The notes under the pieces: model-generated
Databases searched by the model: none
What the model saw: the letters and a program-made list of their open reading frames with translations, nothing else
Told to the model about the DNA's origin: nothing
Part shown: piece after piece, positions 22,838 to 34,900 of the stretch
How positions within the stretch are numbered: position 1 is the first letter of the stretch
Layout of the letters: the number at the start of each line of letters is the position of its first letter
From: Eutreptiella sp. 'Long Island Sound 2002'
Taxonomy: Eukaryota > Euglenozoa > Euglenophyceae > Eutreptiales > Eutreptiaceae
Length of the DNA stretch: 64,000 bases
Direction: 5' to 3'
Assembly (NCBI GenBank): GCA_964036045.1
Contig: OZ038385.1
Location: 26,992,853 to 27,056,852, forward strand
Position numbers and translations under genes: made by a program

Positions 22838-25800
22838 TCAGCATATGGAAGAGAGTGTAGGGCTCATTGGGATTTGGCCCTTGGGGCCAAGGGGACACAT
22901 CGCGAGGGAGGCGCGGTGGGGTGACCGACGGCTGGGGGCTGGACGGGCCGAGGGATGTGGGCTTGGGGGGCGGCTCTCGGGCCGCACGGCCACGACCGGC
23001 TGCGAAGGATGCGGACTTGGGGGGCGACTGGGGGGCCCGCCCGTCCCGCTGCGCGGCGCCGGGGATGGGCTGAGTGGGCCGGCCGCCGGCTGAATGGCCA
23101 CGATGGGCTGCGAGGGATGTGGGCTTGGGGGGCGACTGCGGGGACGGTCTGTCGGTGCGGGAGACGGATGTGGACTGGGGGGCTGACCCGTCGGGCGCAC
23201 CGCCGTGACAAGCGGAGAGGGATGCAGGCTTGGGGGGCGGCTTGAAGGGCGGATGCGCATGCCCGGCTCGGGAGTACGGGGGCTTGGGTGACTTGGGGAG
23301 CGGGCGGCTCCAGCGTCCGCAGGTGCCTTCAGATTGGCGGGAAAGGCAGCGCGCGAGGGCCTGCGGAACCCGGATTCCTTCTTGAAGAGGGGCTTGGGAG
23401 AGTGCCGCGATGAGGGAGTGTGGATCTTAGAGGGAACCTGCGGAACATGCCGACTACAGCCCTCATCCTCTTTGCAATGGCAACACAGCAGAAACCAGCC
23501 CCGTTTGCAATGCCGCAGAAAAATCGGTCCAGAGTAAGCCAGTTCCGCAGACTGAGTGCTCCATCCCTCACCCACTCCCCACTGCAGCACAGGACAGTGC
23601 AGCTCTGCTTTGGCACACAGCATCCCTGATCCGCCTTTCCACGAACACTTTGCAGGGCCGTGGTTGATTCAATCTCTGGTCTGTTCCGGCTCCTGTTTGT
23701 CACCCTCGGCCTGCTGTGCTGCATCCGCGCCAGTTCAGTCTGGCAAACCCAGGCCAACCCACCCACCCACCCACCCAAAGAAAAAATTCCCGAGGGAAAA
23801 AAGGAAATGTGTTAAAGGGGCTGATTTTAGGTAGATAGGTGGTAGGTAGATGACCGAGCTGGGTTTCCAGTGGAGGTTTTACAACCCTTCTTAGGGTCCA
23901 AAGTGAGAAGCGCATTTTAGCAGCAACAGCAAGGAGTGGCAAGCAGCAGCAAGCAGGTGGTGAACAAGTCTTTTTGGGCACAGTGTGGCTCAAAACCGGC
24001 TAGCTGATGCAGGCTTCCATGGAATATGGCGTGTGCAAATCAAGCAGGCCACAGGGCTTTTGTGACCCTCCCATCCATCCAGTCTTGCACGCCTCCCGGG
24101 GGATGAGGCTTGATAACTGTGCCCTTGTATCTGCACTTGCATCACACGGCCAAGAAGACAAAATCGTCAAGAATCACCCACTGCCTGTCTCTAAATCTTC
24201 CAAAGCTGTCCTTAGCACAGCGGTGGAAAAGGTTGCGGGGGCCTAAACAAATGACAGTTTGAAGTTGACCCACGGTAATTCGCAGCCAACACACAGCAGT
24301 TGGACAGCGATTGAATGCAATGGTGGCAATACGGGTCACCACTCTCCCATGGTTGCTGCTAAGCCAATACACATACCGCCTGGTCACACTTACATTTCTA
24401 CGTTAACTCAACTCTATCTTCACCACAGCCCTACAATATCTCCACCATTACCGTTATGTGTTACTCAGCTTTACTTTGTCTCAACCATCATTCTGCAGCA
24501 GTTCTGTGCAGCTCTACAGGAGAACATCATGTGCCAACACGCGCAATTGTTCAGGATCCAATGAGGGCTGTCTAGTATTGTTGATTTTCTTTTCATTTCT
24601 GTTCGGGGCAGATACATGAGTCGTTTGCGTGCCATGTGTTCGCTGTCTGACCCAATGCCGAAGGTCAGTAGCGACCAGGCACCACCTAATTGCTGCTTTC
24701 GTTGTTGCACCCGGAAATCCACTGATTCACAGGGTGGGCGGGCTTTCGGCTGGGGGGGGGGGGGTCAATAGAGCCCCCTGGCTAGACCCCCCCCCAAAAG
24801 GCTCAATTGACGGGCCCGCAAAAATCCTACCGAGACTGACCCCCGGGCGCCGGAGGTGGCCCGACCCGAAATTCGGCAAAAAAATGAAAATGGGATTTTT
24901 GGAATCAGCGCGTTAACGGAGTTCAAAAAAGTCATTATTTGCCATGTATTTGGTGAGGGCGAGGGAAAAAATTGACCATTTTCAACGGTTAAAAAAAAAA
25001 AATCTATTGCCTTCGGCAAATCCACATTGCAGAGAATCTACCCCGAGCAATGCACACCCAAATGGGGTAAAAACTACAAAAGGCCGTATCCTCTAACCTT
25101 CCCCAGGGCTGGTCATGGCCCGTGTACGAGATGCAAAATGACTGTTTCCACCAATAATGGCTTGCCTGTGTGCTTGGAGTGGTACACAACCTGCTTGTGC
25201 AGTTTTTCACCCGAGGCAGCTCAAGGACCGAAGTTTCCGAACGTTGTTTTTTTTTAACGTTGTTTTTTTGATATCGTGGCCACTCACAATGATCACCCAA
25301 GCTATGTAAAGCATGTTTCAGGCAGTATTTATGTGTTTTCACCCTATGGGGTGTGTTGGGGGGGGGGTCTCCCAATAGACTGGTACACAACCTGCTCCTG
25401 CAGTTTTTCACCCTGTACAACTCAAAAATCGAACCTTCCGAAACTTAGTTTTTGATATTGTGGCCACTCACAATGATTGTTATGTAAAGCATGCTTTGGG
25501 GAGTATTTAAATAGTTTTCACCCTATTTGGGTATTTGGTGTGTGTAGGGGGGGGGGGGGGGGGTCTCCAAATGGACTGGTACACAACCTGCTTATGCAGT
25601 TTTTCACCCTGTGCAGCTCAGGAATCGAAATTTCCGAAACTGATTTTTTTATTTCCTTGCCACTCACAATGATCATCCAAACTATGTAATGCATCTTTTA
25701 GATAGCATTTATGTGTATTTCACCCTACTTGGGTATTTGGTCGGGGGGGGGGGGCGTCTCCCAATGGACTTGTGCACAACCTGCTCATGTAGTTTTTCGC

Positions 25801-27566
25801 CTTGGATAGCTCAAATCAAAGTTATCGAAAGCTCTTTTTTTGATATCGTGGCCACTCACAATGATCACCCAAGCTATGTAAAGCATGTTTTAGGCAGCAT
25901 TATGCAAGAGGCATATACTGTGACAACATTCCTGCTTGCACCCCTCAGACCGGGTAGCACGGGGTCGCCAAGGTCGAAACCACCGATAAAGCAAAAATGG
26001 TTGAAAACCAAAACCACCGATAAAGCAAAAATGGCTGAAGAGTGCATAAACTGCACAAGCCCCTGTCCCACTACGCCCCACACAAACCCCATGGGGTGGC
26101 GACCCGAAAACACTTTTTTGGCTCAAAATCGAAAAAAAAACAAAAGATTCATGATTTTCAACACAACAAAAAGGGGGGGGTCATTTCTCGACACTTTTGA
26201 CCCCCCCCCCCCCCCACTCCCCTCTCATGACGCCTCAAAAAAGTGGGTTTCAAGTGGGGGAGGGTCTAGGGGAATTTGGGCCAAAAACTCATTGGGGGAT
26301 GCGTTTATTGGACAAAAGAACGATTTTACAAGGGATTAAACCAACAATTCAACCCTTTGGGGAGGGGTACGCGAATAGACCCAAAAAGGCCCAAAACGGG
26401 GGGGGGGGGGGCATGTGGCGTTTTCCCATATACCCGGGCCTGCCTGGCTTTGATCTAACAAACTCTGCGAGGTGATTGTCGGTGCCAGACTTCAAAATCA
26501 CTACCCCCCCCCTTTGCAATTTCGCCCCTTTTGTCAGGCCGGTCCCCCCCCCAAGGGGGGGGGGAACAGTCATGAAATGACGGTTCCCCCCCTGGGGGGG
26601 CGGAATTGCACCACAAATCTGTACCATAGTATCACAGTGTAAATCAGCTTCGGCGCCTTGTAAAAATTTTGCCGCCTTTGGCGCCTAGTATTTCCTGTGC
26701 TTTCTGGGCCCAGTGACCGTCCCCCCCCCCCTCACTGGGGGGGGGGGGGGTTGCAAGGGGGGGGGATTAATGGTTCTGTCAATAGAGCCCTTTTCTCCCC
26801 CCCCTCAGTTTTTGGGGGCTCTATTGAACCCCCCCCCCCCCCTTGAAAACCCGCCACCCCTGACTCGGGGTGATCCGGGGGATCGGGGCGCCGAAATCAA
26901 GGGGGCTGCAGTGGTATTGTCAGTCTGCATAACTACACCATACTCGAGCTCAAGCTGGATCCCCCAATCCTGAAATCCTGTGCATCCACAAGCGTCCTCG
27001 TTCATCTCCTTGTGTACTGCACTGAGGGCGGAGGGGCAGAAGATACCTTCAATCCCAGGGTTGTCAGCGAGATTCCACTGATATCGCAGCGAGATGCAAG
27101 CAAACTGCAAAGAAAATCACACGCAAGGCACAACACAGAGACTGGGAGCAAACGTTGTGCACAGATAATTTCAGCTCGGCTTAGGCCCCTTCAAATGCAC
27201 ACTTTGATGCATTATGCAGTATGCCTCATCACACAGTACCACGGCATATCATGTACTGCATGCATCTATGCATGCATTATGCCTGCACATATTTATGTGC
27301 GCATGCATGCATGCATACAAATTAGTAAATATGTATGTTTGTATGTTTTATGTATGTACCATGAACCAGCTTTGCATGAAAGTCGGTCCGGAAATCCGAA
27401 TATCCCGAGCAGTTGTGGCAGGCTCAGTCTGCCTCCCGTGGGCTCCACACGTGTGCACATACCTGTTGTGGGGATCTCCCATTGCCAAATCGCTGTCATA
27501 GTGCAACGACGGATCTTCAATGCTGCAGCTTTGGTACAAAGCCACATGGAGATCCTGATTGCTCAT
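22838..27566 (-). CDS. Ser/Pro-rich repeat protein, 3 exons, hypothetical
   Basis: Proposed exons in transcription order are 27566-27463 (ATG at 27566-27564; donor gtatgt), 27104-27047 (acceptor ttttctttgcag; donor gtatct) and 23437-22838 (acceptor catgttccgcag; stop TGA). Phases fit at both junctions (2 then 0), giving 253 residues. The N-terminus is acidic (MSNQDLHVALYQSCSIEDPS). The last 199 residues are basic and Ser/Pro-rich, with six copies of a PPSPHPS core (SRPPSPHPSQPIVAIQP and variants). Many SP sites suggest phosphorylation and a disordered, possibly cytoskeletal or scaffold role, but that is inference. The last exon is far more G+C-rich than its surroundings. The 3.6 kb second intron is packed with mobile-element copies and a satellite array. 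A further small exon could be missed. No family recognised. Confidence 0.5.
23855..24000 (-). repeat. dispersed repeat, partner at 36.4 kb
   Basis: Shares ccgagctggg, ccagtggaggttttacaa, tagggtcca, cattttagcagcaa and a CAG-rich tail with 36430-36560 in the same orientation. Lies in the second intron of the Ser/Pro-rich gene. Strand is arbitrary. Confidence 0.75.
24733..24990 (-). mobile_element. poly-G-ended repeat B, copy with empty insertion site
   Basis: The minus-strand copy matches, in order, the split repeat at 44.54-45.62 kb: gcgggctttc, a G run, tcaatagagccccctggctagacc, gctcaattgacgggcc, a tcctaccgagactgacccc block, and ttgaccattttcaa before an A run. At 24801-24813 it reads uninterrupted gctcaattgacgg, exactly where the 44.5 kb copy carries a 709 bp insertion. 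Non-coding. Confidence 0.75.
25130..25915. repeat. satellite array, about 195 bp period, 4 copies
   Basis: Units carry ggtacacaacctgct at 25181, 25382 and 25578, and a variant near 25771 (periods of about 201, 196 and 193). Each unit has gcagtttttcaccc, a T run, gccactcacaatgatca, aagcatg(t/c)tt and ttcaccctat, and ends with a G run and tct(c)ccaa. The G runs differ in length between copies (7-17), as expected for slippage. Inside an intron of the Ser/Pro-rich gene. Confidence 0.85.
26170..26480 (+). repeat. dispersed repeat, partner at 1.0-1.3 kb
   Basis: Contains actcattgggggat, gattttacaaggg, ggtacgcgaatagaccc and a 13-base G run. Matched in order by the minus strand of 1040-1340. No transposase reading frame. 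Confidence 0.5.
26510..26770 (+). mobile_element. short poly-C/poly-G repeat C, partner at 50.5 kb
   Basis: Shares with 50455-50690: ccccttttgtcaggccggt, a C/G palindromic block, gaattgcaccacaaa, gtaccatagtatcacagtgt, aaatcagcttcggcgcc, tagtatttcct and a final cccc...gggg block followed by ttgcaagggggg. Both copies are flanked by C and G homopolymers. Non-autonomous, about 230-290 bp. Confidence 0.75.
26775..26872. mobile_element. small inverted-repeat element, B-type ends
   Basis: gtcaatagagccc near 26779 faces gggctctattgaac near 26814 as an imperfect inverted repeat. The right half continues through a 15-base C run to ttgaaaacccgcc, which matches the B-repeat terminus (ggcgggctttca plus a G run). 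Looks like a much shortened B copy. Confidence 0.5.
27252..27350. repeat. ATGC/ATGT-rich simple repeat
   Basis: Runs of gcatgcatgcatgcata and atgtatgtttgtatg lie between exons 1 and 2 region boundaries of the Ser/Pro-rich gene, in its first intron. Confidence 0.8.
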
Positions 27567-27569
27567 AAT

Positions 27570-28980
27570 GTCAGCTGCCGTTGATAAGGATGGAGTTTTG
27601 GTGCCACTGATCTGGGCTCTGCGGGCGACAAAAGGGACGCCAGGATACAGGGACGGGAGGGAACCAAACGTAGCGCAGGCTCTGAAAGGGGGAGTGTGGC
27701 ATCATGTCGCCTCTGCAGGTCAAAGTCCATAGCTGCAGTGCATATTGGGAGGGCCTGTTCCCGAAAGGCTGAAAAAGTTACCCTTATTGGAGTTTGAGGT
27801 TTGAAGGTTTGGTCAAAACCTGAAACCCCCCCGCCCGCATCTGGATGTGGATCTGGATGCGCATGGTCAATGGCACGGGCAACAGCCCGTCTCTGGGACA
27901 GCCGACCCCGGAGTTGTCAAACAGGACCAGTCATTCAGGGGCTCCGTTGACAAAACCAAAACACGTTCGGACCCACAGAGGGTCAGAATGTGCAAGGGCG
28001 AGAATCCAACAGGCGCCGCCAAGCGCAAACAAACCAACACCATAGCCTCGTGCCAAACGGGCCCCCACCACCGCGGCGGTTGGCAGAGAAGTTCTGACGA
28101 CAGCAAGCCCCAAGAGCCCCTTCCAAGAGGGGGCGGGGTGGTTGAAAAGGGACTCGTTGGCCCCCGGGATCCTCTAACCCTGTGCAGTGCCGGGGCCAAG
28201 GAAGCCGGGGCAGGCTGCGACCAGCGTTGGGTGTTGCAATTACGCGAGGAGGATGCACTGACAGCTGCATATCGTGGCAACATGGAACAGAGCTCCCCAA
28301 TCATACTTGCCACCTCCCTGCATCCCCACCATCCTCCCCACATCCTCCCCGATAATGCGGTACACGTGTATCCCTCGGCAGCCCAAGAAATCCCAATGCG
28401 GCGGAGGCCACATCTAGTAATCCCTGACACATGCCAAATGGGTCTTCATCTCGACGTTGATACTGTGGAAAGGAACACAACAGGTTGGGGAGCTGAGGGT
28501 CTGCAAAGCGTAACACCGTGAGAAATGGCGTAGAATTCTGAAAATCGCAAATGGGGGGGGTTACCCCGATGCCGCGTAAATGTTGCGGTTGTGTAGATTA
28601 CCGCTGGCCACCCCGGAGGTGCAAATGTAAGCCTTTCCTCTTTTTGCGGGCATGCCAACACAAATTCTTGTCCTTCTATCCTGGGCCATCTTGTTAGGAA
28701 TTTGGGCCATCTTAGTATGGATTTGAGCCACGATGTACAGCCATGTGTCAAAGCCTCCGTGGTGAAAATGGAGACCGCTGCACTGAACCCCCTTCGCGTG
28801 GTCATTTCCGGTGCAGTGAGCACCCCAAGAGCCACGCCCGTTGCCACACCAGGCTGCGACTACTGTGAAGCCCACTGCCCGAGGGGGAAGGGGGGGGGAT
28901 GCAACCGAAAATCCGCATTTCCCTCCCGCACCTTCCAAAAGTTTCGTCGCCTAAATACTATTACCTTATTCAGCTGCCGG
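27570..28980. other. spacer between two minus-strand genes
   Basis: Overlapping open frames occur on both strands but none has a domain. A good acceptor (gttcctttccacag, minus, near 28465) opens a short frame INVEMKTHLACVRDY then stop. It could be an alternative last exon of the upstream Ser-rich gene, with no further support. Confidence 0.35.
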
Positions 28981-28982
28981 AC

Positions 28983-31900
28983 TTAGCACCCCGCCACAGC
29001 TTTCACTGGGAACTCATTGAGCCGCTTGGCCCACAAATCCAGAAAATTGCCCATCGCAATCCTCCCACTCCCCTGCCCACTGGAACACTTGCTCATTTGG
29101 CGTCGGATTCCAGTGATTCTCTGTGGGACCAGAAACGGCGTTTGGACTGCCGGCATTGGGGCCTGGCTTGCAACAGACAAACCAGCGCGCCCACACCACC
29201 TGCCCTCACAATAATCCCAACACCTGCTGCCATCCGGTGCTCCATACTGGCCACTGTCGGACAGCGCCGAATCCTCACTGACGCTTCGCAGGAACGGTGC
29301 ATCGAATCCGAAGCTTTGAGAGAGGGATAAATCCTTGCGGCTCCAGTCATCCGGCGCCCTTGGGCTGGCACTGCCAAAAGAGCCCTCGCTGCAAAGCACC
29401 CCGGGGGAAAGCACTCCGGGGGAGTTGGGCCTCTTGCTGTGCAGCACGACAGAACTGGAACTGCCGCAGGAGGTTTCCCTCAGGAGCACTCCAGGCGAGG
29501 GAGGCCTCTTGCTGCTGCACGGGCTGGCGGGAACACCGAAGTTGGCGATACTGCCGAAAGAAGCGTCGCGATGAAGCACTGCAGGAGAGTGCGGCCTCCT
29601 GGTGCTGGTAGGGCTGGTGGGCACACCGGAGCTGGGCATGGAAAGGGTCGGGAAGGAATGTTTCCTTGTGCTCGTGGGGCTGCCGGGCGCGGCAGCACCA
29701 GGACTGCGGACAGGAGCCTCGGTGAGAAATCCAGCATCGTTGCCCGTCGGGAAGGAAAAGGCAGGGCCTGGAGGCGCCTTTCTCTTGCCCGGCAATCCAG
29801 CCTCTTCTGCCCTTCTGGAGCTGATGGACAGACTGGCACTGGCACTACGAGCCATTGGCGATGACTGGGGCACGTGCTTATTGCTTGTTGAGCCTGCGTC
29901 CTCCCGGCCTGCGGGCCTGGTGGGCAGAGCAGCACTGGCACAGCGCATGGCGGCCTTGCCAAAACCACGGACATCGGTGCGCATTGGGAAAGACTCACTG
30001 CTCGGGGAGGGCTCGTGGCATCTGCATAAAGCAGCAGAAAGAAAACAGGGAAATGCAACCAAATTTTCGGTCTCTTTTGGCGTTTGAGTTCCAATTTACA
30101 TTCTTGAGCATTTAGACTCACACAATGGGGGGTAATTTGTGGTAAATATTTGAAAATTTCCATAAATTTTCGGAAAGTCACTATTAGGCGCAAAAAAATG
30201 CTGCTCACAATGGACACAGGATGGGGAGTCCGGAAGGGGGTATGGGTATACAAGCACCTCCATACCGGGCCACATGCAACATGTTATCGTGCATGCCACT
30301 GCCGGCTTCATGATCCGACGGGCGAAACAACCATACTACTGGTGCCCCAGTCCTTTTCCCCCCGTCCCTTGCAGTCATATCGATGCATGGTGGCTGCTGG
30401 CAGATGTGTTGGGTCCATGTTCCGTGACTGCCCAGGTGGGTGCCTTACAAAAAGGGTGATGGCCGGAAATTTCTCCAATCGAACCAATTCCATTAGAGGT
30501 CCTCAGACACTACTTGGTCCAAGCACTCCTGAGCATCAGATAAAGGGTCACAAGCCCCATTGGGAAAGGTTCCCTTGCTGAAGCTGAAGTCCCGATCGTC
30601 AGAGCTACGCTCTGACGATCGGGACCTGCTTCGGGCAGAGTGTGTCTTTCAAAAAGGCATAGCAGTGCAGCGATGGTGAAAGAAACATGCGTGAAGAATG
30701 GACACATTCATTTCATTGCGCTGCACACAACATCGGAATTCTGACGGCACACAGTGAGTTGTTGACCCTGATGCAACACGCCAAACCAGAGACTGGTTTG
30801 TTTGTTTGCTGACCCTAACATTGCTTGTGGAACATCCCGAATAGACCTGTGCAACAACATCCCACTCGTGGCAGTGCTTGGCAGGTTCCCCTCTTCAACA
30901 TAAACAAATCCACTCTTCTGAGGCCAAAAAGAGAGACCCCATCATTAGCAAATCCCCCTGACACATGGAGGTACAACATGGCACCACGTCTGCCACATGG
31001 CCACAGTTCAGCGAATCCGACTCTCCCCTTTACACATGACGGGGTAACCATTGGTGCACAGCGTACCTGAATGGTTCACATCACATGTGCCATGGCTTGT
31101 GAGGCCTACTGCCTCTCCCGTGCTCCTGTTACAATGTGGCCCACAAAACCCACCTTTATGGTATACTTGGGGGGGGGGGCTCGGGGCACGAGTCTATTAT
31201 GGGCCAACTCGCCGATGTGCAGGGGGTTGGCTCCGGAGTCACAAAATCATAAATGCGGGCAATTGGAGGCTTTTGGGGCTTTTACCTTCAGGCCTTTGGA
31301 CCCTTCCCCCACACACAAATCCCACCAATCAGAACACACCTGCTGCTGCTTCCCTGGACCAAGTGGTGACTGGTGCTGCGATGCACGGGTGGCTCTTGCG
31401 GGGATGGGGCATCAATGCTGCGACTCAGGCGGATGGGCAGACCAGCACTGGCACTGCGGACCGAGGCTCTGCGCCAACGACGTGCTTCACTGTCCAATGG
31501 CAAGGAGGGCAGTGCCTTTCCACTGCCCGGCGAAATTGATTGACAGCTGGGCAAAAAGAGGAGCGTTGACAAGCTGGCGCTGGCGGTGTCGGGTGTTGTG
31601 TTGTGTGGTGTGGTGTGGCATGGCGTGATGTGGAGTGGAGTGGTGTGGTGTGGTGCGGTGCGGTGTCGGCTGTGTCAGACCTCTGGGCTCATCATTTTGA
31701 ACACACATATGTGGGGTCCCTGATGGAGTGCCGGCAGTGGCAGATTGGGTAGGGGAGGGAGGGGTCGGAATTTCTTTCCATGTCTTTCAATCACATTTGA
31801 ATTCTTTCCATGTCTTTCAATCATGTTTGAATTCTTTCCATGTCTTTCAATCACATTTGAATTCTTTCCATGTCTTTTAATCATATTTGAATTCTTTCCA

Positions 31901-34900
31901 TGTCTTTAAATCATATTTGACTTCTCTTGTAAATTCCGAGCATTTCGAGCGCAAACACACAGCGTGGAAATTTTTATATCCTGCTGAGGGCAACAAAAAA
32001 CCCCAGTCCAAAAAATTAGCCAATTGGAACACCTGCCATCTTTTGTTCATTTTGTTTTGTGTGGCAGCGATCCTCTGCCTGCCACCTTTATTGCTTCAGC
32101 AAAGGGGCGTGGGTTCGTTTCAGCGCATATTGTCCCTTTCTGCTAATTTTGGGGTTGTGCAAAGAAGAAGGAGGTTTGCCCAAAGTTGCAGCGGGTCTGA
32201 AATCAACCAAATCCGATAACCACTGGCCTGAGGCTTGCCTGCCTGCCAAGTCGTCCCATGGGTGGCTCCGGAAAATCTGGCTGCAGTATGACTGTCCCTT
32301 GGCTCTTTCCTCTCGTTCCCCCCACAATGAATGATGGCTGACAGCCATGCATTGTTCTGGCTAAGGGTTCTTCCCCCACCCTTGAATGAGGGCACCCTTC
32401 GGAGGGTGCGAGACACAAGAAACAATGTGCCATGGTTTGTGCCTCTGAATGAACCAATTCCTGAAGCTCTGTGGTGGACGGACACCTTTATTCAACAAGG
32501 TCAGTCTTTCGGAGGCTCTGTTCACATTGTTTGTCGGCCGGCCGGACATGTCTGACCTGATTTGACAGTGTCCATGTACCCCCCCTCCCCTTGTCCTTCC
32601 CCACCCCAGGGAAGACGGTCACCAAGTGACGGTCCCCCAGCCCCCCCTGGGGAACCGCACTACCGCTGTACACGCACATTTGTAGGCACAGAAATTGCAG
32701 CATAAAACGAAAGAATTCAGCTTAAGATACGTTCAAAGGGCTGCCAATGTACAGAGACCTACTCCTTGACCAACTCGGTGTAAATTTTCTTGGTCCTGCT
32801 CCACTTGACCTTGAACTCTTGCACATGCTCACCACTTTCCACTGGAATGCTTTGGGCAGCACTCTTGGGTGGTGGTTTTGGCACAACAACACAGTGAGCT
32901 GCAACGAAAAATTTTGGGTTGAGCAAGTGACGGTCCCCCACCCCCCCCTGGGGAAGGACAAGGGGTGGGGAAGGACAAGAGGGGGGGGGGGGTACCTGCA
33001 ATGGGTGTTCTACGCTGGCCTTCACCGTGTGACACAGGCTGACGGCCAGAATGTCCAGCGGATGGGTCAGAGGTCATTAACGCAACAAATGCCTGCCCGC
33101 CCAATTCCATGGCTCGTTCAACCTGCTCTTGACGATCTCTTGCCCTGCTCTATGGTCCGTGAGTTCTGTTGCTCCACCGGCTGGGGCCCTGGACGTACGC
33201 TTGCACTCAGGTGTGGCTTCCTGTTTGTCGCCGGGTTGGGTTCGAGGGGTTGGGTGGAATTTCCCAGAACAAATAGTCAGTGCGGCGTCGTAACAGGACG
33301 TACCATAGACCATAGGATGTGCTCGGCCTGTGTTACCATGCTGGCAGAGGCAACGGCTCCAACGCTGCATAGTGAGACACATGCAGTGCCACTGATGCCA
33401 CTTATCAGGGAAATCATACAAGACCCAACGCAGTCACCCGTTGCTTCCTTTGCTGCAACTATTGGGGTCCCGGTCCAGTTCGGCGGTTCCTGCTCGTCGT
33501 TTGCGCATCCTGTTTCTTTGCAGCATCACTGCCCCCGTCCGTCCACTTCCCCGTTTGCACAGGGAGGAGAAGGGGGGGGGTTGCGGTTACAGGGACATAA
33601 AATGAAAGGGGTGTGAGTAACTCGTGAGGGTACCAGGGGACACCAGCATAAGCTCTCGGTACAACAGCAGACAAACAGTGTGAACGGTACTCCGAAAGAC
33701 TGAAGTTGTTTCACAAAGCCATCCACCAAAAGCTTGAGGACACTCGGAGGCACGTAACTGTGGCACATCCTTTTTGGCGTCTGGCACCTGGCCCTCACTG
33801 AAGGCGGGGGAGGCCCAAGCTCCCCACACCCAAAAGGGGAAGGGGGGGGGGGGGGTCGCAGCTACCTTCAGTGAGTGGCAATGCAGGATTGCACGGTGTG
33901 GTCGCAGTTATGCTGTACCCTGCTCCCCGTGCGCTGCAGTGCCTTGTGTTGTGTCCTGTGCGCGAATTCTGGGCCGCTGCAAAAGTAGTGGTGCAAGTCA
34001 AATGCTCAACTTTCAGCCACCTCTGTGGCGGTGCGCGTCAAGTCTGGGGGGGAATACGTCAAATGGGGGGTTGCACGTCAACTGCAGGGTGGGTTTGCTT
34101 ACACCTGTGCAGTACACACCTGATTCCATTGCGGTTGGCATTGCCATTCTGCATGGACGGCCCATCAGTGGTGCTGCCTTGAGAAGAGGAAAGATCCTTT
34201 TGGGAAACGTCCTCCCAGCGCCGGGGGGTACTGGGCAGACCGTCACTACCGCAGCGCCTAAAAGCGGTGCGGGCCGTGCTGCCAATTCGTAAGGAGATGG
34301 GTGCCGTCCCCTGCCTGGGGGGTGTCCGGAACCTGCAAAACACATGGCATTGACGTAGGGAATACACACACTGACCTACCAAGTCTCCCCAACCGGATAT
34401 TCCGCATGTCGTGTGGAGGTTGCGCATGGGCCAAACAACCCCTAAGCCCCTCACTTTGGATCGGTTGTACGACGTCACAAGTTGAGACACGGTGAATGTG
34501 CCGTCTTCCGGCTTCCTCAACACTCTGCCTCGCGGAGACGCTCAGTCGAGGGCTGTGACATTAGCAGGCGACGCCAAGACGCTGGTCTAGAAAAGCAACA
34601 AAGCAGTGTAATGGACTTTCACTCGTATGTCAACTGCAATGCCTAAATCAACTGGTGGACTGAGGCATTATCCATCATCCACCATGGAACAAAGGGAGCG
34701 AACCACCATGCCCCTTCCCTCTTCTCAGGTCTGCTGGGCGACTGTTCGTCCACTCATTGACTTACGTAGCCCTGAACGGCAACCCGTTTCCTTGTGGACT
34801 CGTCCGGTTCGTTCTTGTGCTCTTTCCTGTGTTCGCGACTGTTATGACATTTTTTGTAATCGTTGCTGACATTAGTCCTGATCTTACGCTTCAGGGGCTG

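Noticed and set aside
32747-33616. 289-codon open frame on the plus strand
   Set aside because: It runs through the inverted ends of a mobile element and antisense to an intron of the Ser-rich gene; no domain, skewed composition.
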